In this document: one piece after another, positions 35,756 to 44,443 of the stretch | Layout: the number at the start of each line of letters is the position of its first letter | Numbering within the stretch: position 1 is the first letter of the stretch | NCBI GenBank assembly: GCA_011174825.1 | Contig: DUEZ01000075.1 | Span: 62,001-126,000 of the forward strand | Reading direction: 5' to 3' | Source: Anaerolineae bacterium | Lineage (GTDB): Bacteria; Chloroflexota; Anaerolineae; Anaerolineales; E44-bin32 | Length of the DNA stretch: 64,000 nucleotides | Notes under the pieces: generated by a model | Databases searched by the model: none | Seen by the model: only the letters and a program-made list of their open reading frames with translations | What the model was told of the DNA's origin: nothing | Position numbers and translations under genes: made by a program

Positions 35756-35823
35756 GTAGGGGCAATGCATGCCGTCTCGCACGCTGGCCGGCGTTCGCGG
35801 CACGAACGGAGAATTGCCTCTAG
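35756..35823. repeat. Palindromic intergenic repeat, family A copy 2 (inverted core)
   Basis: GTAGGGGCAAT...ATTGCCTCTAG with the core in reverse orientation relative to copies 1, 3 and 4, and weaker ends. With family D copy 2 it fills the 35465-35957 gap. Confidence 0.75.
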
Positions 35824-35957
35824 ATCGTTCGTGAAACTGGTATGAATGAGAATCAGATATCCATGTCGTCTTTTTCATCATGATATAGTACAAGGCATCC
35901 AAGTATATTATGATGTGAAATATCTATTGAGGAATACGAGCGTGGGGAGGGAACGCG

Positions 35958-37484
35958 ATGAATAACCATTTGAACGAGCAGGTTGAGAGGATCATTGATG
36001 AGGGCACGGGGAGGCGCCGTAGTGTCATTGTACGAATGGCTTCCCCTGAAGATGAGCTCACGGCGCTCTCAAGCACTACTTCGGACGCTATCCAAAAGAG
36101 GAATCTCGCGGTCTCGGCGCGCGATGTCCTGCCATTGCCGTTAGACAAAATCCGACGCCCTGAATCAGGTGAACGAACAGCATATGAAAAAAGGGTGTTA
36201 AGGGCCGAGGAGCACAGCGTCACCGCTCAGGTCGCCGTAATGGAGGGGAAAAGTGTTAGCAGCTATTCTCTGAAGCGTTCAGGTCTCAAAGTTCTAAAGC
36301 CGCTCATTACCTCCGACCTTGTTCAAAAATCAAAAGCTGAGGTAAAGGTTGATAAATCGGAAGCGGATCCTCTTTGGATATCCAATTCCTTAGCATTGGA
36401 TATGAGTAAGGGCGATCTCGCGAAACTCCCCTCGGAAGTCCCCCAGATCGAAGCGATATATCCTAACCGACGTTTCAGCCTTCCACCGGTTGTCGTTCCC
36501 AAAGACCTCCCAAAATATATTGAAGAATATAAGTCCAGTGCTTGGGGGGTCATGCGAGTTGGTGCCCTTGCATGTTGGGGAGCCTACGGTGCAAGGGGTA
36601 GTGGTGTGAATGTGGGATTGCTAGACACCGGTGTCGATGCCTCCCATCCCGATCTAAATGGCAAAGTAGTCAGCTGGGCAGAGTTCGATTCGGATGGACG
36701 CTTGGTCGTTGATTCGCAACCTCACGACTCCGACGAGCATGGTACACATTGCGCGGGGATCATCGCAGGCGGTAACACCAGCGGGCAATGGATCGGAGTT
36801 GCTCCGGAGGCCACAATATCCGCCGCCCTCGTCATCAACGGCAGACGGGGTGGAACCGATGCTCAAGTATTGGCTGGCATTCAATGGGCCGCTGAGCAAG
36901 GTGTGGACGTGATCAACATGTCCCTAGGAGGGGTTTGGTTTGATCCCGAGGTTCGTGATGACTATATGAACTCCTTCATCTCTTGTTTGCGTCTAGGGAT
37001 CCCAGTCGTGGTTGCGATCGGCAACTCCGGACACCAGACGACAGGCACGCCTGGAAACGATTTCTTCGCCTTCTCGGTAGGTGCCACCGATTATGAAGAT
37101 CGAATCGCGGGATTTAGTGGTGGAAGGACACACATCATTCGAGAATCAAACGTCCTGCCAAAAGATTCTTTACCTTTGGTTTATTCTAAGCCGGATGTCT
37201 CCGCTCCTGGTGTGGCGATCAAGTCCTGTACGCCCAGGGGTCAATGGAAGCCGTTCAACGGAACTTCCATGGCCGCACCTCATGTGAGTGGCGCCATCGC
37301 CCTGCTCTTAAGCGCGACATCCATCCGCAGAGACGTCGAACGAAACCAGCGCGCCTTTTTGGTTCAAGATTTTATGATCAGCTCGGTGAAAGAGATGGGG
37401 GAATCGGGGCAAGATCACAGATACGGTTTCGGACGTATCGACGTCTTACGGGCCATCGATTTCGCGCAGGATCTTGGATATTGA
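35958..37484 (+). CDS. Subtilisin-like serine protease (S8) without signal peptide
   Basis: The catalytic triad is clear: Asp in GLLDTGVDASHPDL (about 222), His in DEHGTHCAGI (about 262) and Ser in NGTSMAAPHVSG (about 436), with the oxyanion Asn in AIGNSG. Residues 1-200 are a long pro-region; its last part (LDMSKGDLAKLPSEVPQIEA) resembles an I9 inhibitor propeptide. No Sec signal or membrane anchor is seen, so it is either intracellular or exported by another route. GGGAGGG precedes the ATG. The following small gene encodes a related propeptide-like protein. It is 8.5 kb from the type VII locus and differs from mycosins in topology. Confidence 0.9.
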   Translation: MNNHLNEQVERIIDEGTGRRRSVIVRMASPEDELTALSSTTSDAIQKRNLAVSARDVLPLPLDKIRRPESGERTAYEKRVLRAEEHSVTAQVAVMEGKSVSSYSLKRSGLKVLKPLITSDLVQKSKAEVKVDKSEADPLWISNSLALDMSKGDLAKLPSEVPQIEAIYPNRRFSLPPVVVPKDLPKYIEEYKSSAWGVMRVGALACWGAYGARGSGVNVGLLDTGVDASHPDLNGKVVSWAEFDSDGRLVVDSQPHDSDEHGTHCAGIIAGGNTSGQWIGVAPEATISAALVINGRRGGTDAQVLAGIQWAAEQGVDVINMSLGGVWFDPEVRDDYMNSFISCLRLGIPVVVAIGNSGHQTTGTPGNDFFAFSVGATDYEDRIAGFSGGRTHIIRESNVLPKDSLPLVYSKPDVSAPGVAIKSCTPRGQWKPFNGTSMAAPHVSGAIALLLSATSIRRDVERNQRAFLVQDFMISSVKEMGESGQDHRYGFGRIDVLRAIDFAQDLGY

Positions 37485-37607
37485 TCGAGAATGGTATCGA
37501 TGGATATCACAGAACCGATAGCGCGTTATGTGTTGAGGTAAGGTTAAAATACAGATGGCGTGTATTCCGTTGGGGATATCTATCCGTAGAGCAAACGAGT
37601 GAAAGTG

Positions 37608-37988
37608 ATGGCCGAGTCTGAATTTCCGGTTGAAAAGATCCCGGATGAGGAGTTGAGGCAGCTTGCGATTGAATATTCGGAAGAGAAGGTCAGCGTGATC
37701 ATCGTTCTCGATTACCCAGAGCCAAAGTTTGATGTGGGCAAGGTTAAGAAAGGAGACCGTGTCTCCTACCTCCCGACGAGCGTAGAGCCGGAAACGGATG
37801 AGGAACGTGAAGAGATCGAGCGTCAGGGAACTGTCATGCGAGAGTTGTTGGAAGACATGCTCGAGTCACCCCCGAATTGGCTTCCGATGGCGCGCGCCTT
37901 CGTCGCTACAGTTACCGGCGAGCAGTTGCGCATCATCGCTGATCTCCCGATGACGAAGAGCATCGAGCTCAATCGGGAGTTGAAGTGA
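37608..37988 (+). CDS. Stand-alone propeptide-like protein next to the S8 protease, 126 aa
   Basis: The C-terminal third (FVATVTGEQLRIIADLPMTK) follows the same pattern as the end of the protease pro-region: a hydrophobic strand, a helix with a Leu/Pro pattern, and a closing strand. That is the I9 propeptide-inhibitor fold. The N-terminal two thirds are acidic and charged. I infer an intramolecular-chaperone or inhibitor partner for the upstream protease, produced in trans. The ATG at 37608 is preferred over the GTG at 37599, but neither has a strong site. Confidence 0.6.
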   Translation: MAESEFPVEKIPDEELRQLAIEYSEEKVSVIIVLDYPEPKFDVGKVKKGDRVSYLPTSVEPETDEEREEIERQGTVMRELLEDMLESPPNWLPMARAFVATVTGEQLRIIADLPMTKSIELNRELK

Positions 37989-37994
37989 ACTATC

Positions 37995-38030
37995 AGCTCC
38001 CCGCGAGCATGAAGCTCGCGGGGAGCTTTC
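37995..38030 (+). terminator. Strong hairpin after the protease/inhibitor pair
   Basis: A 14-base perfect stem (AGCTCCCCGCGAGC / GCTCGCGGGGAGCT) with a five-base loop, then TTTC. It lies six bases after the stop at 37988. Confidence 0.8.
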
Positions 38031-38036
38031 GAAAAT

Positions 38037-38091
38037 GTAGGGGCGCATGGTCGAAGATGCAGGGTGATCTTCCCTGCACGTGCGCCCCTAC
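38037..38091. repeat. Palindromic repeat, family B copy 1
   Basis: GTAGGGGCGCA and TGCGCCCCTAC ends, with the inner palindrome GCAGGG(TGATCTT)CCCTGC. The reverse-oriented copy is at 59133-59187. Confidence 0.8.
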
Positions 38092-38242
38092 AAATAACTA
38101 TCCAAATCCATTTCTTTACCGTTAATTATATGGCTATGCGCATTGATGGGCTTTACATCAAACATCAAATCCTACAAACCCATACCTGCCACAATCCACA
38201 CCACCCTATGTAACAACATGATCCCCGGCCTACCACCCTCCC

Positions 38243-39550
38243 TCAAGGCCCGATCACCTGATAGAGGTGTGGTGGCGGTTGGATATGCTCATCACAAAAC
38301 CTGAACGCTTGAACCAATCGCTTGATCGCCACGTCCCGCTGATCCTTGCTATTTGCATGCACAGTGAACAAAGAGTCACCCCGCTCCACCCGATCACCAA
38401 TCTTCCGGTGGACGACCACACCAACGGAATGGTCTATCGGGTCTCCTTTCGCCGCTCGACCTGCTCCGAGTCCCATCGTGGTCAAAGCAACCTCCTGGGC
38501 GTGGATCCCCTCAACAAAGCCCGTTTGCGATGCTGCAACTGTTTCAATCACAGTTGCGCGCGCTAGACGCTCCGGATCCTCAACCACGCCTACATCACCC
38601 CCTTGTGCTGCGACCAACTCCTTGAACTTTTCAAAAGCTGATCCGTTATCGAGCGACCCCTCGATCAGTTTCCTCGAAGCTTGAATATCTTCCGATCCCT
38701 TCGCAAGCGCCAACATATGCCCTGCGACTAATAGACAATGTTCTCGGAAATCCTGCGGTCCTTCACCTTGAAGCGTCTCGATCGCCTCACGTACTTCCAA
38801 AGCATTACCAACGGCATGCCCTAACGGTTGATTCATATCTGTGATCAAGGCTACAACCCTCCGGTCAGCGCGGCGACCGACCTCGACCATCAGCTGCGCG
38901 AGCTCGACTGCGTTCTCAACCGTCCGCATAAATGCCCCAACACCGGCTTTTACATCAAGCACGACCGCTGCAGCGCCCACAGCAATTTTCTTACTCATCA
39001 CAGAGGACACGATGAGCGGTATTGGAGGCACCGTCCCCGTCACATCCCGTAATGCATACAGTTTTCCATCAGCAGGTGCGAGATCCATCGTTTGGCTGCA
39101 AAGCACCATGCCGATATCCCTAAGTTGCTTGAGGAATTGCTCTGTGGTGATATCCGCACGATAACCAAGGATGGATTCCATCTTGTCCAGTGTGCCTCCG
39201 GTAAACCCCAATGCACGGCCAGACATCTTACCGACTGGCACACCACAAGCTGCCACAGCGGGTAAAACTACCAACGTGGTTTTGTCACCTACACCTCCTG
39301 TGGAATGTTTATCGATCGATAACGGCACGATATCGGTAAGGTCAAGCTGATCCCCAGAAGCCACCAGTGCCAGTGTGAGATCGGTAGTCTCTTGGGGTGT
39401 CATACCCTGAAAGTAAACCGCCATCGCCCAGGCAACGGCTTGATAATCAGGAATCTCACCCCGAGTAAAGCCCTCGATGAAGAAATCGATCTCCTTGCGG
39501 CTAAGCTCTTCCCCGTCTCGTTTTTTGATGATGATGTCGATTGCGCGCAT
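38243..39550 (-). CDS. pdp: Pyrimidine-nucleoside (thymidine) phosphorylase
   Basis: It cleaves thymidine, uridine or deoxyuridine with phosphate to give the base and (deoxy)ribose-1-phosphate. Signature segments include DKHSTGGVGDKTTLVVLP and GKMSGRALGFTGGTLDKMES; substrate-contact residues lie in MSKKIAVGA and LDVKAGVGAFMR. The 435-residue length fits both DeoA and Pdp, which I cannot separate with confidence. GAGGG precedes the ATG, and a TATAAT -10 element lies at 39569-39574. It faces away from an MTA/SAH-type deaminase, another nucleoside-salvage gene. Confidence 0.94.
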   Translation of the reverse strand: MRAIDIIIKKRDGEELSRKEIDFFIEGFTRGEIPDYQAVAWAMAVYFQGMTPQETTDLTLALVASGDQLDLTDIVPLSIDKHSTGGVGDKTTLVVLPAVAACGVPVGKMSGRALGFTGGTLDKMESILGYRADITTEQFLKQLRDIGMVLCSQTMDLAPADGKLYALRDVTGTVPPIPLIVSSVMSKKIAVGAAAVVLDVKAGVGAFMRTVENAVELAQLMVEVGRRADRRVVALITDMNQPLGHAVGNALEVREAIETLQGEGPQDFREHCLLVAGHMLALAKGSEDIQASRKLIEGSLDNGSAFEKFKELVAAQGGDVGVVEDPERLARATVIETVAASQTGFVEGIHAQEVALTTMGLGAGRAAKGDPIDHSVGVVVHRKIGDRVERGDSLFTVHANSKDQRDVAIKRLVQAFRFCDEHIQPPPHLYQVIGP

Positions 39551-39589
39551 TTTTGCCCTCTAAAGGGAATTATACCAACGGGGAAGCAC

Positions 39590-39709
39590 TTGGGCACCGT
39601 CGCACTAAAGCACCAAGGCGCTGCGGCGCCTGGGCACTAAGGAACCAGATTGCAGGTTCAAAGCACGTAGAAACCCTGGTGCCTAAGTGCCGAGGTGCCT
39701 AAGTGCCCA
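39590..39709. repeat. Cluster of short GGCACTAAGGCACC-like repeats
   Basis: Several near-copies of GGGCAC-TAAG-GCAC and their complements (GGTGCCTAAGTGCC) alternate over 120 bases between two divergent genes, able to form one long hairpin. No coding potential. Confidence 0.65.
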
Positions 39710-39760
39710 ATTTCTTCCCCAGGACCTGCTATAATCAGCCAAATCCTAACGAGGTAATCC

Positions 39761-41737
39761 ATGCCTGAAGTTGATCATATCCTAACGCATGCCACCATCG
39801 TGACCATGGATGATGACTACCGCATCATTCCCGATGGCGCGGTTGCAGTCCTAAACGACAAAATTTTCGCCGTAGGCTCGAATAACGACATACTCGCAAC
39901 TTACACGTCATCGGAGCTCATCGATTGTAGCGGAAAAACGATGATTCCAGGGTTAATCAACACCCACACTCATGCAGCGATGACACTTTTGCGTGGCCTC
40001 GAGGACGACCGCCGATTGGATGTTTGGTTGCTTGGTTACATCATGCCTGTAGAAAAGGAATTTGTGAATCCAAATTTCTGTCGCTTAGGCACGCAGCTAG
40101 CCTGTGCCGAAATGATCCGAAGTGGTGTGACGTGCTTCGCTGATATGTATTATTTCGAGGATTCCGTGGCTGAAGCTGTGGCTGATGCTGGGTTACGAGC
40201 CGTTTGCGCTCAGACCGTCCTAAAATTCCCCTCACCTGATGCGGATTCCTACGAGGACTCATTATCCGCAGCGCGTGAGTTCATCCAGCGCTGGTCCGGT
40301 CATCCCCTCATCACACCCGCCGTTGCACCCCATGCGGCTTATACCACCACCCCAGATATCATTACGGCCTGCACTAACCTGGCGAAAGAATTCGACGTTC
40401 CGCTTTTGATCCACATCGCTGAAACGCTAAGTGAAGTTGAACAATGGCGCGAGCAATACGACATGCCCGTCGTCCCATGGGTGAAGAAGCTGGGACTTCT
40501 CGAAGCGAAAGTCGTTGCAGCCCATTGTGTCCATATCGATGAAGGCGAAATTCATACCTTGGAACACGCTGGTTCTGGTGTGGCTCACAATCCATCTAGT
40601 AATCTGAAACTTGCTTCTGGTTTCGCTCCTGTAACCGAGATGCTTGAGACAGGCCTAAATGTTGGTGTAGCGACCGATGGTCCGGCGTCGAATAATGATC
40701 TTGACCTCTTTGAGGAAATGCGATTAGCGACTTTTATCGCTAAGGCCGTCACAAAAGATCCGACGGCTTTACCGGCACGACAAGTTTTTGAGATGGCAAC
40801 CTCCATGGGCGCGAAAGCGCTCCACCTCGGCCATCTGACAGGGTCTCTCGTAGCCGGGAAACGAGCCGATCTGATTTTGGTGGATCTAGAAACCACACAC
40901 AACTCTCCTCACTTCGCTCGCGATCCTGAGGCGATTTATTCCCGTCTTGTCTATGCCACGAAATCCACTGATGTAACGGATGTGATGGTCAATGGGAAGT
41001 GGTTAATGCGTGATCGGGAGCTTCTCACACTGGATGAGGAGAGACTACTCCAAGCTGCTGCCGAGATTGCGCAAAGGATCGACACCTTTCTTATCGAACG
41101 CGAAGGTTCCGTGCTTTCTAAGCTCATCGCGATTGGTGGTGCCAGGCAGGAGGAGAGCTACGAAGTTCAGGTTAAAGTTCGTCTGCCTGATCCAAGTCCA
41201 GTTCTTGAGAAATTAAACTCCGGGGAATATGAGATCGTACGTACGGCACATTATCTTGAATACGACACCTATTTCTCTTTTGACGACCCCAGTGAAGGTC
41301 GGTTGCGTTATCGAGAGGACGAATTTATCGACGACGAGGGGAATATCTTCAACATACGATACCGGCTTACATTAACCGGACCATTAGCGGAACACGAGTA
41401 TCCCGATTCAGTCCTTCTCTCTAGGTCGCGCTTCATCGCACCCGCTCAGCATAGTTCACGTTTTTACCATGAATACTTCAACCCCACAGGCGAGATCGAA
41501 ATCAATAAGGACAGATTAAGGTGGTTGCTACGTTACCAGAGTGTGGAGTTATTCGTGAACATCGATCGGGTTATAAAACCGGAGCTGGATGGATGTTTCC
41601 TTGAAATCAAAAGCCGCACCTGGTCGCGACGTGACGCCGAACTCAAGGCCGAGAAGATCTCCGAGCTCCTCCGCGAGCTTGGGGTTGAAGACGCCCAGGC
41701 AGTCCCACAAGAATATCCAGATTTCGTTTCAAAGTGA
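39761..41737 (+). CDS. MTA/SAH-type deaminase fused to a C-terminal CYTH domain
   Basis: Residues 1-440 are an amidohydrolase of the 5-methylthioadenosine/S-adenosylhomocysteine deaminase group: NTHTHAAMTLLRGL (HxH), PHAAYTT, LLIHIAET, AAHCVHID and VATDGPASNN supply the metal ligands in order. Residues 460-658 form a CYTH-like domain: YEVQVKVRL (E-x-Q-x-K where E-x-E-x-K is usual), RLRYREDEF, IRYRLTL and FLEIKSRTWSRRDAEL. CYTH proteins hydrolyse triphosphates such as ThTP or PPPi, or make cAMP. I do not know a described role for this fusion. A TATAAT lies 25 bases before the ATG. Confidence 0.85.
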   Translation: MPEVDHILTHATIVTMDDDYRIIPDGAVAVLNDKIFAVGSNNDILATYTSSELIDCSGKTMIPGLINTHTHAAMTLLRGLEDDRRLDVWLLGYIMPVEKEFVNPNFCRLGTQLACAEMIRSGVTCFADMYYFEDSVAEAVADAGLRAVCAQTVLKFPSPDADSYEDSLSAAREFIQRWSGHPLITPAVAPHAAYTTTPDIITACTNLAKEFDVPLLIHIAETLSEVEQWREQYDMPVVPWVKKLGLLEAKVVAAHCVHIDEGEIHTLEHAGSGVAHNPSSNLKLASGFAPVTEMLETGLNVGVATDGPASNNDLDLFEEMRLATFIAKAVTKDPTALPARQVFEMATSMGAKALHLGHLTGSLVAGKRADLILVDLETTHNSPHFARDPEAIYSRLVYATKSTDVTDVMVNGKWLMRDRELLTLDEERLLQAAAEIAQRIDTFLIEREGSVLSKLIAIGGARQEESYEVQVKVRLPDPSPVLEKLNSGEYEIVRTAHYLEYDTYFSFDDPSEGRLRYREDEFIDDEGNIFNIRYRLTLTGPLAEHEYPDSVLLSRSRFIAPAQHSSRFYHEYFNPTGEIEINKDRLRWLLRYQSVELFVNIDRVIKPELDGCFLEIKSRTWSRRDAELKAEKISELLRELGVEDAQAVPQEYPDFVSK

Positions 41738-41801
41738 GGTGGGGGTAACAAAAGCAGAAGACGCGAAGGGCAGAGTGACTACACACCGGTAATTGGGTTT
41801 T

Positions 41802-44384
41802 CTATTCCTCCTGTTCCGATTCAAGAAATCGCTGTTGCCATTCGTAGAGTCGATTCAACGCCTCAAGGGGGGTCAATGAGGTGACATCGATCTTCTGTAG
41901 TTCCTCGAGGAGGGGATTGGTCTCTGGGAAAAGCGCCATTTGGCGAGCCGGGATCTGCTCCCCACTCCCTACTTCTCGGGATTCTGCTTCAAACAACGCC
42001 AGGATCTCCTGAGCTCGGTTAATTACAGGCCGTGGAAGCCCGGCTAACTCAGCGACATGGATGCCATAGGACTTATCTGCTCCGCCGGGAACGATCTTGT
42101 GAAGGAAGACCACATCTCCACCCTCTTCGGAGACAGCGACATTATAGTTGCGAACCGCCGGGAGAACGTTAGAGAGATTCGTTAGTTCGTGATAATGGGT
42201 TGCGAATAACGTCCGAGCACGCAGACGAGGATGGTTATGAATGTACTCCACAACAGCCCACGCGATGGACACCCCATCGTAAGTACTCGTGCCTCGTCCA
42301 ATTTCATCCAAGATCAATAAACTGCGGTTCGACGCATGGTGCAGGATGTTGGCTGTCTCTACCATCTCGACCATGAACGTGGATTGGCCGGCGTGAATTT
42401 CGTCTTGTGCACCAATACGGGTGAAAATTCGGTCTATGAGGCCCAGTCGAGCTGAGCGAGCTGGGATGAAGCTTCCCATTTGACTCATCAATGCAATTAG
42501 GGCGACTTGTCGTAGATAAGTCGATTTGCCGCTCATGTTCGGGCCGGTTATGATCCGTACCCGCTCACTCTCTTCATAAACCGTATCATTGGGGACGAAG
42601 CGTGCACCTGAGAGGAACTCTTCCACAACGGGGTGACGGCCATCGCGGATTTCGATAATGTCCGCCTCGATGACTTCGGGTCTCACATATCCTTTTGAAG
42701 AAGCGGTCTCCGCCAGGGATCCTACGACATCCAACCGTGCCAACGCACGGGCTGTACCGATGAGGCGTGAAGCATGTTCTGCCACCAACTGACATAGCTC
42801 TTTGAACAACTTACTTTCGATCTCACGGATTCGTTCCTCCGCGTTGAGGACAAGGGACTCATACTCCTTCATTTCGGGGGTGATATAGCGCTCAGCATTT
42901 ACCAGCGTTTGTTTGCGGATGTACTCCTCAGGAACAAGTTTGGTATTCGCTTTTGTCACTTCGATGTAGTAACCAAATACCTTGTTATATCCAACTTTGA
43001 GGTTCTTGATGCCCGTCCTCTCCCGCTCCACTGATTCCAGTTGAGCGATCCAATCACGCGCCTCGCGTGATGATTCGAGGACTCCATCCAGTTCCTCAGA
43101 GTATCCCTCTCGGATCACACCGACGTGGGCAAGAGTCGCCGGGGGTTCATCTGACACCGCTCGTTCCAGCAATTCACCCACATCCAAGCATGGATCGAGA
43201 CTCGATGCGATCGAACCTAACGCTCCGTCAACATGTCCTCCCAATAAATCGATAATCGGGGGGAGACTTTGGATAACTATCCGCAACCCAACCAAGTCAC
43301 GCGGACCCGCAACACCCGCCGCGATACGGTTGGTTAATCGCTCTAAGTCACCCAGAGCATGTAGAGCCTGCCGCAGCTCGGCCCTTAAAAGTCCTTCTAA
43401 ATGTAATGTTTCGACTTGATCTTGTCGACGACGGATGCGATCCAAATCCAGCAGGGGCTTCCCTATCCACTGGCGGAGCATCCGCTTACCCATCGGCGAT
43501 ACCGTTGAGTCGATCACTCCTAACAACGAACCTCTCACCTCGCCCGTTCTTATGGTTTCTGTCAACTCGAGGTTTCGCCGCGTTGCCGCGTCCAATACCA
43601 TGAATTCATCCAACGAGTAGGTTGAAAGACCGGTAAGCAATTGAAGTGCAGCTTGTTGTGTTTGTTTGAGGTAATCGATGATCGCACCCGCAGCACGTGA
43701 AGCAAGAGGGTGCTCTGCTAAGCCGAAACCGTCGAGCGTAACCGTTCCAAAATGATCTTTCAATGTCTCAACAGCTCGATCTTCTTCAAATTTCCAATCC
43801 GGTAAGGGAGTGAGGTGTCCATCCCATTCATTCTCAAGCAGCAGCGATTCCGGAAGGATTACTTCAGCTGGTTGAATGCGTGTCAACTCATGCCGAATAA
43901 CGTTCAGCGGGATCGACGCTTTGATCTGGGTGGCTGCGAATTCACCGGTCGTGATATCGACAAAGGCTACCCCCGCGGATCCCCCATCTGTAACGACTGC
44001 CGCAAGGAAGTTATTGGAGTCGCTCGGAAGCATGTCCGGTTCAACCACCGTCCCTGGTGTAACCACCCGAACCACTTCGCGGGGGAAAAGGCCCTTCACC
44101 GGTCCATCACCCATTTGCTCACAGATTGCTACGTGATATCCCTTTTCGATTAACCTGGCCAAGTAGCTATCGATCGCGTGGTGTGGAATGCCAGCCATCG
44201 GCACCCGATCACCCTTCGCCACATTACGCGAAGTGAGGACGATGTCTAATTCGCGAGACGTGATTTCCGCGTCTTCGTCAAAGGTCTCGTAGAAATCTCC
44301 GAGCCGGAAAAAGAGAATAGCGTCCGGATAGCGACGCTTGATTTCCAAGTATTGTTTGCGTATCGGGGTTATATTCTTACTCAT
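41802..44384 (-). CDS. mutS: DNA mismatch repair protein MutS
   Basis: The full MutS1 architecture is present: mismatch-recognition domain with FFRLGDFYETFDEDAE (Phe-x-Glu motif), connector, lever and clamp, then the ATPase with ITGPNMSGKSTYLRQVALI (Walker A), STFMVEMVE and LLILDEIGRGTSTYDG (Walker B), and FATHYHEL. The 860-residue length is standard. I use the ATG at 44384 rather than the GTG one codon before. Mut genes such as mutL are not in the window. It is divergent from the glucokinase gene with 59 bases between. Confidence 0.97.
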   Translation of the reverse strand: MSKNITPIRKQYLEIKRRYPDAILFFRLGDFYETFDEDAEITSRELDIVLTSRNVAKGDRVPMAGIPHHAIDSYLARLIEKGYHVAICEQMGDGPVKGLFPREVVRVVTPGTVVEPDMLPSDSNNFLAAVVTDGGSAGVAFVDITTGEFAATQIKASIPLNVIRHELTRIQPAEVILPESLLLENEWDGHLTPLPDWKFEEDRAVETLKDHFGTVTLDGFGLAEHPLASRAAGAIIDYLKQTQQAALQLLTGLSTYSLDEFMVLDAATRRNLELTETIRTGEVRGSLLGVIDSTVSPMGKRMLRQWIGKPLLDLDRIRRRQDQVETLHLEGLLRAELRQALHALGDLERLTNRIAAGVAGPRDLVGLRIVIQSLPPIIDLLGGHVDGALGSIASSLDPCLDVGELLERAVSDEPPATLAHVGVIREGYSEELDGVLESSREARDWIAQLESVERERTGIKNLKVGYNKVFGYYIEVTKANTKLVPEEYIRKQTLVNAERYITPEMKEYESLVLNAEERIREIESKLFKELCQLVAEHASRLIGTARALARLDVVGSLAETASSKGYVRPEVIEADIIEIRDGRHPVVEEFLSGARFVPNDTVYEESERVRIITGPNMSGKSTYLRQVALIALMSQMGSFIPARSARLGLIDRIFTRIGAQDEIHAGQSTFMVEMVETANILHHASNRSLLILDEIGRGTSTYDGVSIAWAVVEYIHNHPRLRARTLFATHYHELTNLSNVLPAVRNYNVAVSEEGGDVVFLHKIVPGGADKSYGIHVAELAGLPRPVINRAQEILALFEAESREVGSGEQIPARQMALFPETNPLLEELQKIDVTSLTPLEALNRLYEWQQRFLESEQEE

Positions 44385-44431
44385 CACAAATCATTCTAAG
44401 CTGAGGCATGCCAAACATCAAGCCTATATGA

Positions 44432-44437
44432 TATACT
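44432..44437 (+). promoter_or_regulatory. -10 element of the ROK/ABC operon
   Basis: TATACT ends six bases before the ATG at 44444. Transcription would start at the codon itself, implying a leaderless message. The -35 region is weak (TGCCAA at 17 bases). Confidence 0.38.
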
Positions 44438-44443
44438 CCTCGC

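Noticed and set aside
35958..37484. The S8 protease as the mycosin (MycP) of the type VII locus
   Set aside because: Mycosins have a signal peptide and a C-terminal membrane anchor and are linked to ecc genes. This protein has neither and lies 8.5 kb beyond the locus, with alaS to the S9 peptidase between.
39590..39709. CRISPR array
   Set aside because: Repeat units are short, alternate in orientation and have no regular unique spacers, and no cas gene is in the window.
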